Shown piece by piece: positions 32,198-43,608 of a stretch of DNA of 64,000 nt. A program made the position numbers and the translations under genes. How positions within the stretch are numbered: position 1 is the first letter of the stretch; each line of letters starts with the position of its first letter. Source of the stretch: Cannabis sativa (lineage: Eukaryota > Streptophyta > Magnoliopsida > Rosales > Cannabaceae); NCBI RefSeq assembly GCF_029168945.1, contig NC_083608.1:19920136-19984135 (forward strand), written 5' to 3'. The notes under the pieces were generated by a model. The model made no database searches, was not told where the DNA came from, and was given only the letters and a program-made list of their open reading frames with translations.

Positions 32198-33482
32198 CAA
32201 GGGCGGAGGTATATTACATTGTATAGAGGCCATGACCCCCCTAGGATTTATATAAAAGATATGTATTTTTTTTTTTCTTTTGGTAAGAGGTATGCATATA
32301 TCACTTAAGTCTATGCAATTTAGTTTTTTTAGTGTACAGTGATGATTTGACAAAGTCAATAAATGTTAGTTTTCTTTTTGTTTTTAATGCATTTCCTTTT
32401 TTATACGAGTACACTATTAGTATTATATACAATTTACTCTTATTTATTATTATCATTTTTTTTAATAAAAGATTTACTTGTTTTCTATCATCTTTTAAGG
32501 CATTTGTTATTTAATAATACTAATTTAGTTTACAAGACACCCCAAAATCACTTCTTCAGAATTTTTTTTAATTAAAATAAAAAGAAATAAAAACTAAAAG
32601 GTTAAAAAGGCTTTCAAAATAGATAATTTGGTATTTATCACTCTCTTCTGCATTTTGTATTTTATATTTGTTACACCAATCACTATTTTTATAAATAAAA
32701 TATTTTTTTTCGAATATTTGTATAAAATATGTTTATCATTAAGATAAAAAATGAACATGTATTGTTAATTAGTGATAGCAGTTTTACAAGAATGAATTGA
32801 AGAGCAGTCCACATAAAAGAATAATGATTGATTTTAAATAACAAATAAAGCTATGTTATAAAAAATAACATATACATTTTAATTATTCAATCCAAATTCC
32901 AATTGTGTTCTTTCTCCTAAATAATAAATATTATATATATACAAATAATTGATAAAATTTTAACTTTATATGTTATTATTTGTATGGTTGTATACATAAA
33001 TTAAGTATTTTTCCTACAGTGAAAAAAAATAATTCTACTAATAATTTTTTTTTTATTTTGGGTGATAGTTAATGATATAATAAATATAAAGATATATCAT
33101 ATGCACATTTTATATGAGAATTATTTCATAAATATACATAAATAATAAATTTTATATTTTTTATGAATTTACTTTTTTCTTTTTATATTTTTATGGATTT
33201 TTCTTACAAAATTGTAGAGTATTATTTTTCTGCTGCTTTAAAAAAATATTGTTTTGACGTTGTAAGAACACAATAATTGTTTTTATAACTATACAGAGTG
33301 TTGTTTTTCTATTGTTACATAACAATATTATTTTGACATTATTGTCGTGAGAAAATAACGTAAAATATCAATAAAAAAATTCCGTAAAAATATATTAAAA
33401 AAATATGCTTTTTAAGTGTATTTTGTAAATTTCTTTATTATATACTTTGACCCCCAAATTTCTTATCCCGGTTCCGCCCCTG
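32198..33482. mobile_element. non-autonomous hAT-type DNA transposon
   Basis: The 1285-bp element starts CAAGGGCGGAGG and ends CCGGTTCCGCCCCTG, whose reverse complement is CAGGGGCGGAACCGG. These short TIRs have the CAGGGGCGG form common in plant hAT elements. It is flanked by GTCGTCCT at 32190-32197 and 33483-33490, an exact 8-bp target duplication that is diagnostic for hAT. The interior is AT-rich with no transposase frame. Confidence 0.9.
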
Positions 33483-33490
33483 GTCGTCCT

Positions 33491-34875
33491 TGCGCAGGGA
33501 CGATATAGAAGATTATCTTGCTCCCTAACGGTAAGGGCCCGTTACTAATTTATTTACAAAATTTATCACTTTTTTACTTAATTATATTGATATTAATTAT
33601 TTTATTGAAGTATTTTTTTGAACTTGATAAATAATAGTATACTAGGTGATTGTTACGTGACAAGTCACGTAGTGTTAGTTTTATTTAATATTTTAGTTTT
33701 TTATTTTAATTAATAATTAAAATAGTATAATTATTTGAACAATTTGTTTTATAAAAATAAAATATGTGTTAGTATATTTAGTAAGTAAAACATAGTTGTG
33801 TTATAATAATGTATGTTATTAATAGTAAAATGTACATTAATCTTCTAATTGAAAAAAGTTCTATTATCTCATTTCATATCTAATAATAGCTACACAACTA
33901 TATATTTATAGACTTTCACATTCTTTGCAAATTACTAATAAGCACCAATAATATTTTCATATTCTAATATTTTTCAACCTTCTCCTCTTGGTGGTAAAAT
34001 TAAAAATAAAACTAAAAATAAGCACAAACATATAAGGTAAATACTAATTACAGCCCATTTCATCTTTTTTTTTTAATTATTTTTTTAAGCCCAAGCCCAA
34101 AAATCTCTAAGCCAACACAATCAATCTTCTTTTATATTATTTTTTCTAGATATTTTATCTATATTTTTCTTTTTTAAAAAATGAATAAAAAAATTATTAA
34201 TATTCTTCCAAGATAGGTTTGTTAGAGAGATATGTGGCTAAGATGATTTTTTTAATTTAAAAAGAGATTATTAATATTTAAAAGATTGTTTATTTAAAAG
34301 ATTGTTTAATTTTTTGGGTTTAATTATTGGGTTTATTTTTTAACGGGAGATCAAACCTAATCGTTAAATTTAACAGAATATTCTTTTATTTTTAAGTATA
34401 TTCTGTTAAACCAAGAATGTTAAACCAAGAAATGTCGTTAGATAGGCACTTTTAATATATAAAGATATAGCTTTGGAAATTAAGGATAAAAAAAATGATG
34501 GATAATAGTTGAATATACGTGGGACGAACTGAAGTACCATTTTTAATATTATTCTGAAGTTGTAATTAAAAATGTTTACATTTATTTACATTACGATAAC
34601 ATCGTTGTAATAAACAACAAAAAGAGAAAGTACCTCAAAATAATATTTGTCTATAAAGACTCTCACTCATCCATACACGATCTATATATGTATATATACC
34701 ATATAAGTATATATCACCTCAAACGATATAAAATGAAAAGCATAATGCGTGAGCTAAAGCTAGAGAAATTATGCAAAAGTGAACTTATATATAATATTAA
34801 TATATGTATATAATTAACCAGTACTATCAATAATGGTTATTATATATATATATAAGATATGTAATTGCTTAGTTA
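33491..34875. other. AT-rich intergenic DNA downstream of the carboxylesterase
   Basis: No coding frame, repeat pair or RNA gene is recognised. The first 45 bp resume the sequence interrupted by the hAT element. The part next to 34876 would hold the 3' untranslated region of the carboxylesterase, but no single poly(A) signal stands out in such AT-rich DNA. Confidence 0.5.
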
Positions 34876-37800
34876 TTAATTAGATGAGTTTTGAAGAATA
34901 AAGCGTTTAATAAGTTGCAAAACATGGTTAGAAATGTGGGAGTAAGGGTCGTTGGTGAAAAAGCCATGTTGTTGACCCTCGAATTCAACGTATTCAACAT
35001 TCTTACCCATATCTTTCAACCTCATGGCATACTCCTCTACCCTATCTCTTAACAATTCATTGCCACCCACAATCACTAGCATTGGTTCCAAACCCACTTC
35101 TTCAAGCCTTGGACTCTTTGGTCCCAAAGGGTTCGCTAATGGGTGGTCCCTTGTTTCTCCTTCTCCCATTGATAGTCTCCAAAACCTGCAAAACACACAA
35201 AAAGAAAGGCTATATAAATACATTAATGTCATCATGATTAATTTTGTCTAGTGTTGTATTGTGTTGATTCATTGTCAAAATTTATACAAAAACCTATATA
35301 TATAGCAAGACCCACCACTACATATCTTGTATATATAAATATGTCAAGCATGCATGTGATTTTTCTTTGTGGTGTCACTGCTCAATGGGAGGCCAACCTC
35401 ACTCATTTATGTCTAATGGTTAATTAATTTGAGTCTACAATTTATCTAATTAAGAGTACATAATTAAGGTAATACATATGTGGTTCTTCAATTTTATTAT
35501 GGAAGAGTATGAAAAATCGCTTTCTTATAATGGCTAAGTGATAATGACATTTATTTTTATATATATAATTATTTATATAGGATACAAGAAATATATACTT
35601 GTGTATTGTAGCTTCTGTTTAATCTAGCTACTTATACTTTTTTATTTTTTGAATCATATTTAAACATAGATTTTTATGTTTAAACACGTTGTAGTAACAT
35701 ATACTTGTATATAGATCTTAAAAGTAGGAATAAGTGAGTGTATATGGTAATATATATGGGGTTTCATTTTATTAGAATGAAAGTGACTAAGGTGAATGAA
35801 TTCCATCTTAAAACTAATTAACAGTAGAAGGAATAGCTTAATTATCTTATATATTTTATTACCTTTCTACACATATTAGCACTATAAGACTCTCTAACAT
35901 AACAAAAGTGTGGTTGTATTTCGTTTGTGTATGCAATAATATAGTCCATCACTAGAAAAAATCTTACTTTTAGTCACAACAAAATTTGTGACTAAAAGTA
36001 AAAAAGTTGTGACTGATTATTAATTATCATTTCTATGTTGTGACTAAAAGGTCCGTGGCTAAAGGTATTAGTCACAAATATTACAATTTGTTGTGACTAA
36101 ATATGATTTTAGTCACAATACTTGTTGTGACTAAAAGTAAATTAGTGACAACTTGTGTCTAAATACTCTGTTTTAGTCACAAGTAGTTTTTTGTTGTGAC
36201 CAAAAGTCACATTTAATCATAAAAAATTTATATTATGACTAAAAAATTATCACTAAAAGTAGCTGTTTTTTGTAATGCATTACAATGAAAATCCAACAAA
36301 TTTATTCATTACTATAAATCAATTAATAATAAAACTTTTTTCCTATGTGTAATGAATGGGTTTATACATATGGGGATTGAATAATTATGGAGGGGAAGTT
36401 TTAGGGCATGATAATTAGTAAAAGTATATATTATAATTAATAGTACTCAAATGATAATAATAATACTTTCCTTAAATAGTGTGAAATAATTAGTGGATTT
36501 GCCAAATATATAATATGTATGACTCATTAGAGATTAGCCAATTAATGTTTATTTAACTTCCATGAGCTTGACATTTATGATGAGTTTTTGGCCTTTGGGA
36601 TTATATATTATTAAGATTTTGAAATTGGGGCTCACACAGTACTTACATGAGACAATGTCACTGTAAACTGATAGATCTTCTTAGCTACTGAGGTCAACAA
36701 TTAATTAAGAATTTTCAAAAGGATTTTATTTTTATTTTTAATTATGATCTTATTTTGACAATGAGAAAGGAAATATCAACTTGAACTCTCCAGAAGAGAG
36801 ATATCTATAATACTATATATTAAGTTACCAAAAAAAAAAAACCCTTATTAATTAAGAAAGAAATAAAAAAAATGATCAAGCAATATATAAATTTATAAAG
36901 AATAAATTAACATAAAAAAATAATATAATTATCCTACTTAATTTGTTTATCTTTTGAAGAGTAATATTAGAGACACAAAAATTGTACATATTTTTTAATT
37001 ACACATGTCATATGCATTTAATCTTTATCATATATAATTATATAGCTAATGATCGGATGAAATATATATATATATATATATTTATATATGTGGACATTAA
37101 TTTGGTCAATGTCAATTAATTAATAATCATGTGTTTATCTATCTAGTTTGGGATTAATATTTTATCACGTGATGGAAGGAAAAAGTAAAAGGCCAATATA
37201 CATATATCCATGAACTACAAAAAAAATTCATTTAATCACAATAAAATATTTGATAAAAATAAAAAATTGTGACTAATTATTAGCATTTCTATTTTTTAAC
37301 TAAAAGTTCAATAATTAAAAGTATTAATCACAAATTATAATTTATTGTAATTAAATGTGTCTTTAGTATATATAACAATATTTATTATGAACAAAACTAA
37401 ATTAATAACAAATGTATCTAAAAATTATGTCTTTAATGATGAGTAATTTTTTTTTTTTTGACTAAAAATTACATTTAATTATAAAAAAAAAATATTAAAA
37501 AATTATCAAATGTAGTTTTTTTTTTTAAAAAAAAAAAAAGTAAATAAATATATGGAGGTTGGATTGCAAAATCCTTGGATCGGCGGTAGTGTTGATAAGA
37601 CAGAAGATGAATTGATACAAAGACAAATTTTTTTGGTCAATTATGATTGATTAGGCAATGAATCCTTAATTTGGATTTACTTGTGTAAGTGGTCTTAGTC
37701 AATATTATTTTATTTAATTCATTCCATGAGATTTTATTATAATTATTTTCACAACTACCTCTCTTTTTTGTTATGGCAACAAACGACATCCTTGCCAATT

Positions 37801-40020
37801 CACCATCATCATGTTCTCATTATTTTACTAGCTAGCTATATAGGATATATGTAACAATATATAATCTATGCCATAATATTTTTCTAGAATATTAGTAGCA
37901 AAAGGAACTATATATATGTGTATATACTACTATTATTAGTAATTAATATAAGATATATAGATGTAATTGGATAAGAGATTGAAGTATATATAGTGGTCCA
38001 CGACATTAATTAAATTAAAGAAAAAAAATTGTTAAATAATTATAAATTAATAAGGTGACTAACCTTTATAAGTAATTTGTAAATCAAATAAGTATATGAA
38101 TTACTTATACACTTCATATTTGTAGGATTTTATACAGATTGTCTATCTGTTTAATTATAGCAACGTAGATACATGTGTAAATATTGTGCATAATATATAT
38201 ATATATATATATATATTTTTCTAGAAAAGGTTTAGTAGATCGATAAGCAATAAATGATTCAAATTGATCTTTAAATGAAAAGTATTAATTTTTAGTAATA
38301 ATGTTAGTCGTATTTTTTGTAAGAAAATAGATCTCTTTATAGTGGATTTGATTATGACTCGTAAAGTGGTTTGATGAGTATTTTGATCACGAATGGTGAG
38401 GTCACACACACCACTTCTTATTATTTTTGTGAAATAATTATGAAATACCACTATCATCAATCTTTTTCTTCAGTGTTGTTATTTTCCATTCAAAATTAAA
38501 TTAATACAAACACCTAAATTAACAAAAGTTTTAAGTCTTAATTTTGACCAAGGAAAAAATTGTACATGTATCATATTCATATGCATGTGCACGCGTTGAG
38601 AAAGTTTTTATATATAATACATATTTTATATAGAATAAAATTAATACTGATTAGATCGATTGCAAGTATTTATTCAATTAATTAAAAAATTCAAACTATA
38701 TCTAGTAATGTAAGTAAATTATAATGCTGCTATATATATATATATCATCATAAACGACACTACAATTAAATCTAATTTAATATTTCTGGTACTATAGCTA
38801 TAAAGAGCCTAGATTAGATATCACATGAAATCATATAAATATATATAATCCTGTTTTTAAGGGATATGTATGTATATATAAGCAATAAAACAAATATGGA
38901 AAAACATGCAATACACGCTTCAATATAAAACAAACTAAGTTATATTATATATATAAAAATAAGAGAAATGCTAATTAGATGCTGAAATATTTTTTTTCAA
39001 TTTATTTTTTATATCGGTATTCATTATAATTACAGTTTATTTTTGTAAATTTTTAAAAAATTCTAAAAATTTATAATGTCGAAAATAGAGTTTCTGCATG
39101 ATATTCTAGTTTAACACGCGCGTTGAAAAAATTTCAAACATATTTTTGACACTGTAAACTATTCGAAATTTTTTAAAAATTTAGAAGGATAATGTTGTAA
39201 GTACACCTATGTGAAAAAAAATATTTTGACATGTGTTTTCAAACGTAAAAATTGACTAAAAGATAGTAATATGAGATTCACAGTAGCACTCCCAAATAAA
39301 TAAATATGCAAACGTAATTGAAAAAGTATTATAAAGAGTTTCACACACGTACCTGTCCAACATATCCAAGCTCAACAAACTCTCACCCGGTCCCTCCTCG
39401 GACTTGGTCCGAACCACCCCACCAAAAAACGGTGCAAGCAAAACAAAACCTCTTATGCGAACCGGTTCGGTCCGAACCGACCCGGTTCCAACCCGGACAG
39501 CCAAATGGTGAGCCATGTTCCCACCTGAGGAATCACCCACAACAAAAACCCTCTCAAAATCAATCACTTTCCTACTCAACCAATATTCCTCATCACCATC
39601 ATGATCAGCCTCTCTCCTCAGCCACTCCACTACCGCCGCGGCATCTTCTACCGCGGCGGGGAGTTTGTGTTCCGGGGCAAGCCTGTAGTCTGGGGAGACT
39701 ACTAAGGCTCCCAGGCCAGAGGCAAGCCTGAGGCAACAGTTATGACAGTTAGGCCAAAGGCGAGAACCGACACAAAAGCCGCCGCCGTGGAAGTAAATCA
39801 CTAAGGGAATTTTGGTTGTGGTTGTGGTTGATTTGGGCTTGTACAAACGGAGTGAGAGGTCGAGTTTTTGGTCGTAAACCATGTCTTTGAAGACGACGGA
39901 GTTGTCCTCGTAGAATGGTCGGAATTTAAAGGCCATGTCGGAGCAGCGGTGGACGGTGCCGTCGCTGTAGAGTTGGAGGACTCCCATGCAATCTTCCACG
40001 ATATGAGGAAGAGAACCCAT
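34876..40020 (-). CDS. CXE15: carboxylesterase, CXE15-like (two exons)
   Basis: An alpha/beta-hydrolase of the plant CXE family that hydrolyses ester bonds of small molecules; Arabidopsis CXE15 has been reported to break down strigolactones. Exon 1 is 39353-40020 and exon 2 is 34876-35185, joined by CAG|GTACGT...TTTTGCAG across an Arg codon. The intron is 4167 bp. The 325-residue protein has the family's usual length. It shows the oxyanion-hole motif HGGG (78-81), the nucleophile Ser164 in GDSSGGN, Glu266 in GGNELLRDR at the acid position and His296 in QQHGFF. There is no signal peptide, so it is probably cytosolic. The start MGSLPHIVEDCMGVLQL matches the family N-terminus. Substrate is inferred from similarity to CXE15, recalled from memory; enzyme class is secure. 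Confidence 0.9.
35950..36277. mobile_element. CACTA-type miniature element in the carboxylesterase intron
   Basis: The 328-bp element starts CACTAGAAAAAATC and ends, on the reverse strand, CATTACAAAAAACAGCTAC, flanked by CAT on both sides (3-bp target duplication). The interior is a chain of short inverted and direct repeats of TTTAGTCACAA and TTGTGACTAAAAG. This is a well-known type of plant miniature transposon with CACTA-like ends. Confidence 0.75.
37210..37525. mobile_element. diverged second copy of the CACTA-type miniature element
   Basis: It lies in the same intron. It keeps GAACTACAAAAAAAATTCAT at its start, TTGTGACTAATTATTAGCAT, ACAAATTATAATTTATTGT and a TTTTTTTGACTAAAAATTAC block near the end, in the same order as the copy at 35950-36277. 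Many C-to-T and G-to-A changes suggest it is older and was methylated. The ends are approximate. Confidence 0.6.
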
Positions 40021-40125
40021 TGGTGGAAGAGATTATTATAATAATAATAATTAGAGGAAAATGTTTTAGTTTGTGTCTAGTGTGTATACTAGTAGTGGTA
40101 GTAATAACTCAATATGTTTTGTATG

Positions 40126-40133
40126 TATTTATA
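40126..40133 (-). promoter_or_regulatory. TATA box of the carboxylesterase
   Basis: TATAAATA on the minus strand, preceded by CCCCC, lies 106 bp upstream of the ATG at 40020. This spacing predicts a leader of about 75 bp. It is the best TATA match in the region. Confidence 0.6.
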
Positions 40134-40386
40134 GGGGGAGATAAAAAAGAAAAGGATAAATTTGGTATAAGAGAATTGTTGGAGGGTAAATGTGTAAAAT
40201 TATTGGAATGTGATAGAAGGTGGTGGCATATGCATGCATGGCCATTGGTTTATTATGGGGTTGGTTTTTAATTAATATGGACCATACATAGAACCTTGAT
40301 GTGGCTATGGTACTACTTTTTGTTTTGGACGGTTGAAAATTATTTTTATTGTTTGGGTTTGGACATTTTCAAGGTACATATTACAC

Positions 40387-40807
40387 GGAAAATTCTAAGG
40401 AACCCCTTAAAATGAATATATTAATGCACTCCTATCTATTTTAGCATCCGAAATAATTTTTTAATTAAATTTTCTCTCATGGTTATGTACGTTATAGTTA
40501 TTTAAGACATCCTGCAAAATTTTAAGAAATTTAAAAAAGTTTAACACGCCGAAAACTATGTTCAAAAAGTGTGTTGCACGCGTGACTATTTTATTTTATA
40601 CGCGTGTAAAATAGACTATTTGAACATTATTTTCTATATTGTAAATTATTCCGAATTTTTCAAAATTGTGTAAGATATCTTAAATAGCTATAACGTACAT
40701 AAATATGAAAAAAAAAAAATTAGACTAAAAAATTATTCTGGATGTCGAAACAAGTTAAGGGTGCATCAGTACATCCTTTTTAAGGGGGTGCATTGTAGAA
40801 TCACCCT
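40387..40807. mobile_element. 421-bp foldback MULE-type miniature element upstream of the carboxylesterase
   Basis: The arms are almost as long as the element: GGAAAATTCTAAGGAACCCC at the left pairs with AGGGTGATTCTACAATGCACCCCC on the reverse strand of the right end. The pairing continues through AATAATTTTTTA and TATGTACGTTATAG to near the centre. ATATTACAC lies directly outside both ends (40378-40386 and 40808-40816), an exact 9-bp target duplication. A more diverged relative may lie at 38965-39250 in the carboxylesterase intron. Confidence 0.82.
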
Positions 40808-40816
40808 ATATTACAC

Positions 40817-41129
40817 TATGCAACAAATTTTTACTATAATATTTTATTTCATAATTTTGATAATTAAATAAATATTATAGTGACTTTTTTATTTTTATAC
40901 TTAAAAAAAGTTTTTTTATATATATATTTTTACGAAATTCTACACAAAAATTCCTATTGCAACTAATGGAGCAACCTAAATTGCAATCAAAAATCATATC
41001 GCAACCTACATAGAAACTATTAGATCACCACTAGAGAAACTACTTTAAAAACTCCAACAGTAAATTTGGAAAAAAAAAATTAAGAAAATAGTATATGAGG
41101 TAATTCTCCAATATTATTTTGTATGATTT

Positions 41130-41171
<42 letters not shown>

Positions 41172-43339
41172 ATATGTATTTGTCATATATTGTTTTAATA
41201 ATTTGTAGTATTTATATTACACTTAGTAATTATCAAGTCATAATTTTGTAATTAGATTTTAATAATTTGATTAAATATTATCTTTAGTTTGATTTTATTA
41301 AAATAAAAAATCAAATGTATCATGTACATATGTAACATTATTTGTCATATATTTACCTATTATATGATGAAATTCAATAACGCCATTATTTGTGTATCGT
41401 TCTTTCTACATCTCTCATTTTCGGTGGGATAGCAGATAGTGAGCTCACTAATATTTTTAACAGGATTGAATGCAATATCTTTTGGCAGCTTTTCGTGTGA
41501 ACTAATTAATGTTTTCTTATAATAATAATAATAATGACAATAAAATAAGACCTATTTTTGTCAATCATAATAATGATAATTAAGCAAACATTATTGATTT
41601 ATCTAAGGGGAAAATGTTACCCCAATTTGGATTTAGTACTACTCCTTGTTGTCCACACATAGTTAGTGGACTTCGACTTTTGAACATGATTATAACTCAA
41701 TACAGTAAAATATAAGGCTGCGGATACTACTGGTTTAATAATATATATCTTCTTATATAAAAAAAGATATATATTTATATTAGGTTTAGAGTAGTTGATG
41801 ATAAGATTTACATATAATTAATTACAAAAGCCGCCAATAATAAATTATCGATCAACCAAGTTAATTACCTACGTAATATTAATGGTGCTATTACCACTAC
41901 AAAGTTACGTTCCTATATAAAATTAGAATTATACATAATCTTCTTTTTTAGTGTTGGATGCACTTGTAACTAGTAACATGAAAACTTCGAAATATTATAT
42001 TAGTGTATAACATTAGATAAGATTAATTAGTAGTACTAAAAAGAAAAAGAAAAAAAAGATAAGCAACCTAAATATGAGAATATTATTATATTAATAGTAA
42101 AACAAAGTATTATTTTTAGCTGAGAGTAGATAATGCATATCCTAATCTGATTAAGTGGATATTGTGGCAATCATTCAGGGTCAGCCTTTGTGATAACTTT
42201 AAAAAGAGTATTATTACCATTTAATAAATCAAATCTAAAATGGGAAACTACACACCCACACACATAGATAGATCATGTTGGGAAGTGACATAAGCTTCGA
42301 TTGCAAAAAAAAAAAAAAAAGAACGGTTCGTGATGTTTATCCATAATAAAATCACTCTTGTATTACATAAAGAAAAGGTTGTTAAAAAAATGTTTATATA
42401 CGATGCAAGTACTGATTTAGTTTTTTATTTGTTTTATTATATTATTTTCGAGGATATATAAATAAGAAGAATATCATATACAGTGGTCTAATTGATATTC
42501 CCTAGCTACCAAAATATAAGGTGTAGAAACAATAATTCAATTCAAGAACCAAGTTGATTCTTTGGTTATCAAAAGAATCTTGAAGATCTTAACCAAACAA
42601 TCTTGAAGATTTTAGCCCTTTTATAAATGCACTTTAAGGATAAAAGATGCCCACGAATCTTTTCAAGAGTTTTGCATATTTGTCCTCATATTGTTTTTGT
42701 CTGTTTTCCTTTGCATCATCATTGACTTTAACATTTGTTCATCCTAGAAATTCACAGCCTATACCCTACAAACAATTCGCTTAAAACCAGGAATCACACA
42801 CCCAATTGGCCAGCATAGAATTCAGTTTAATCCATTCCACACTTTTCTCATACATAACTTAGGTAAAAATTAAAATTCTCCGTCAAATCAAACAGAACCA
42901 ACTTGTTTTTTTGCATATATATAGATAATAAAAAGAGAATGAGAGAGACTAGAATCTATATAAAGTTAGAGCAAAAGGTTAAGCACTATGAATACAAGCT
43001 GAAAATCTCCACAGAATCATCAATATTTGAGGTGACAATGAATATTTTATTCCACGTGTATATACCTGCATATATATAGAAGCTGCATATCCCATCTGGT
43101 CATGTGTTTTATGATGAGGTTTCAATTAAACTAAATAAATGTAATTAGTGTCCCTTTCTGTATTGATTCGAATCATCCAAGAGTCACTAATTGAAAGGCT
43201 ATATAACCTATCAAAGAAAAAGGGGGGAAAAAGGAATGAAAGAAAAGCATAAAGGCATGATGGTGAAGAGTGATGTGATGTGATTGTGTGTAAAATTGAA
43301 ATATATATTGTGTGTGATGTATGAGTGAAGATAATCATC
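40817..43339. other. AT-rich intergenic DNA with a 34-bp A run
   Basis: This is the spacer between the carboxylesterase promoter and the 3' end of the first dehydrogenase gene. A run of 34 A residues is at 41134-41167 and short TA runs occur. I see no gene or paired TIR. Confidence 0.5.
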
Positions 43340-43465
43340 CATTAAAAGCCAAGCACAAAGATTTACATTCCATTCTCATATCCAAGTAGTTAACTCTTCA
43401 CATCAATGGGAGTGAGTAAAGTGCGAAAGGGAATGATTACTGAGATCCAGGTAATTTAGTAAATC

Positions 43466-43471
43466 TTTATT
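43466..43471 (-). terminator. probable poly(A) signal of the first dehydrogenase gene
   Basis: AATAAA on the minus strand lies 138 bp after the stop codon at 43609-43611, inside a segment kept in the second copy (57295-57300). It is the nearest canonical signal to the stop. Confidence 0.55.
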
Positions 43472-43570
43472 CTAAGTGAAAATGGTGATAAGGTTTATGA
43501 ACCTACCTAGATTGCACTAGACCAACAATACATATCATGTAATGTCGAAAGGGGAGAAAGGGACTGCATG

Positions 43571-43592
43571 AATGAGCTTTCCTGGATTCATG
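43571..43592. repeat. 22-bp copy of last-exon coding sequence in the 3' untranslated region
   Basis: AATGAGCTTTCCTGGATTCATG occurs at 43571-43592, just beyond the stop codon, and again at 43630-43651 inside the last exon, where it encodes MNPGKLI. The second gene has the same arrangement (57440-57461), with one base changed, so the small duplication predates the gene duplication. Confidence 0.8.
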
Positions 43593-43608
43593 TAAAGAGA
43601 GGAAGATC

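Noticed and set aside
38193..38216. TA-rich run as a regulatory site
   Set aside because: It is a simple TA microsatellite inside the long intron, with no further evidence.
39256..40020. Exon 1 frame of the carboxylesterase as a separate short protein reading to 39256
   Set aside because: A GTACGT donor at the conserved family position joins it in frame to the catalytic-His exon at 34876-35185.
41134..41167. A run as the poly(A) tail of a retrotransposed gene or LINE
   Set aside because: No coding sequence precedes it on either strand and no target duplication is apparent.
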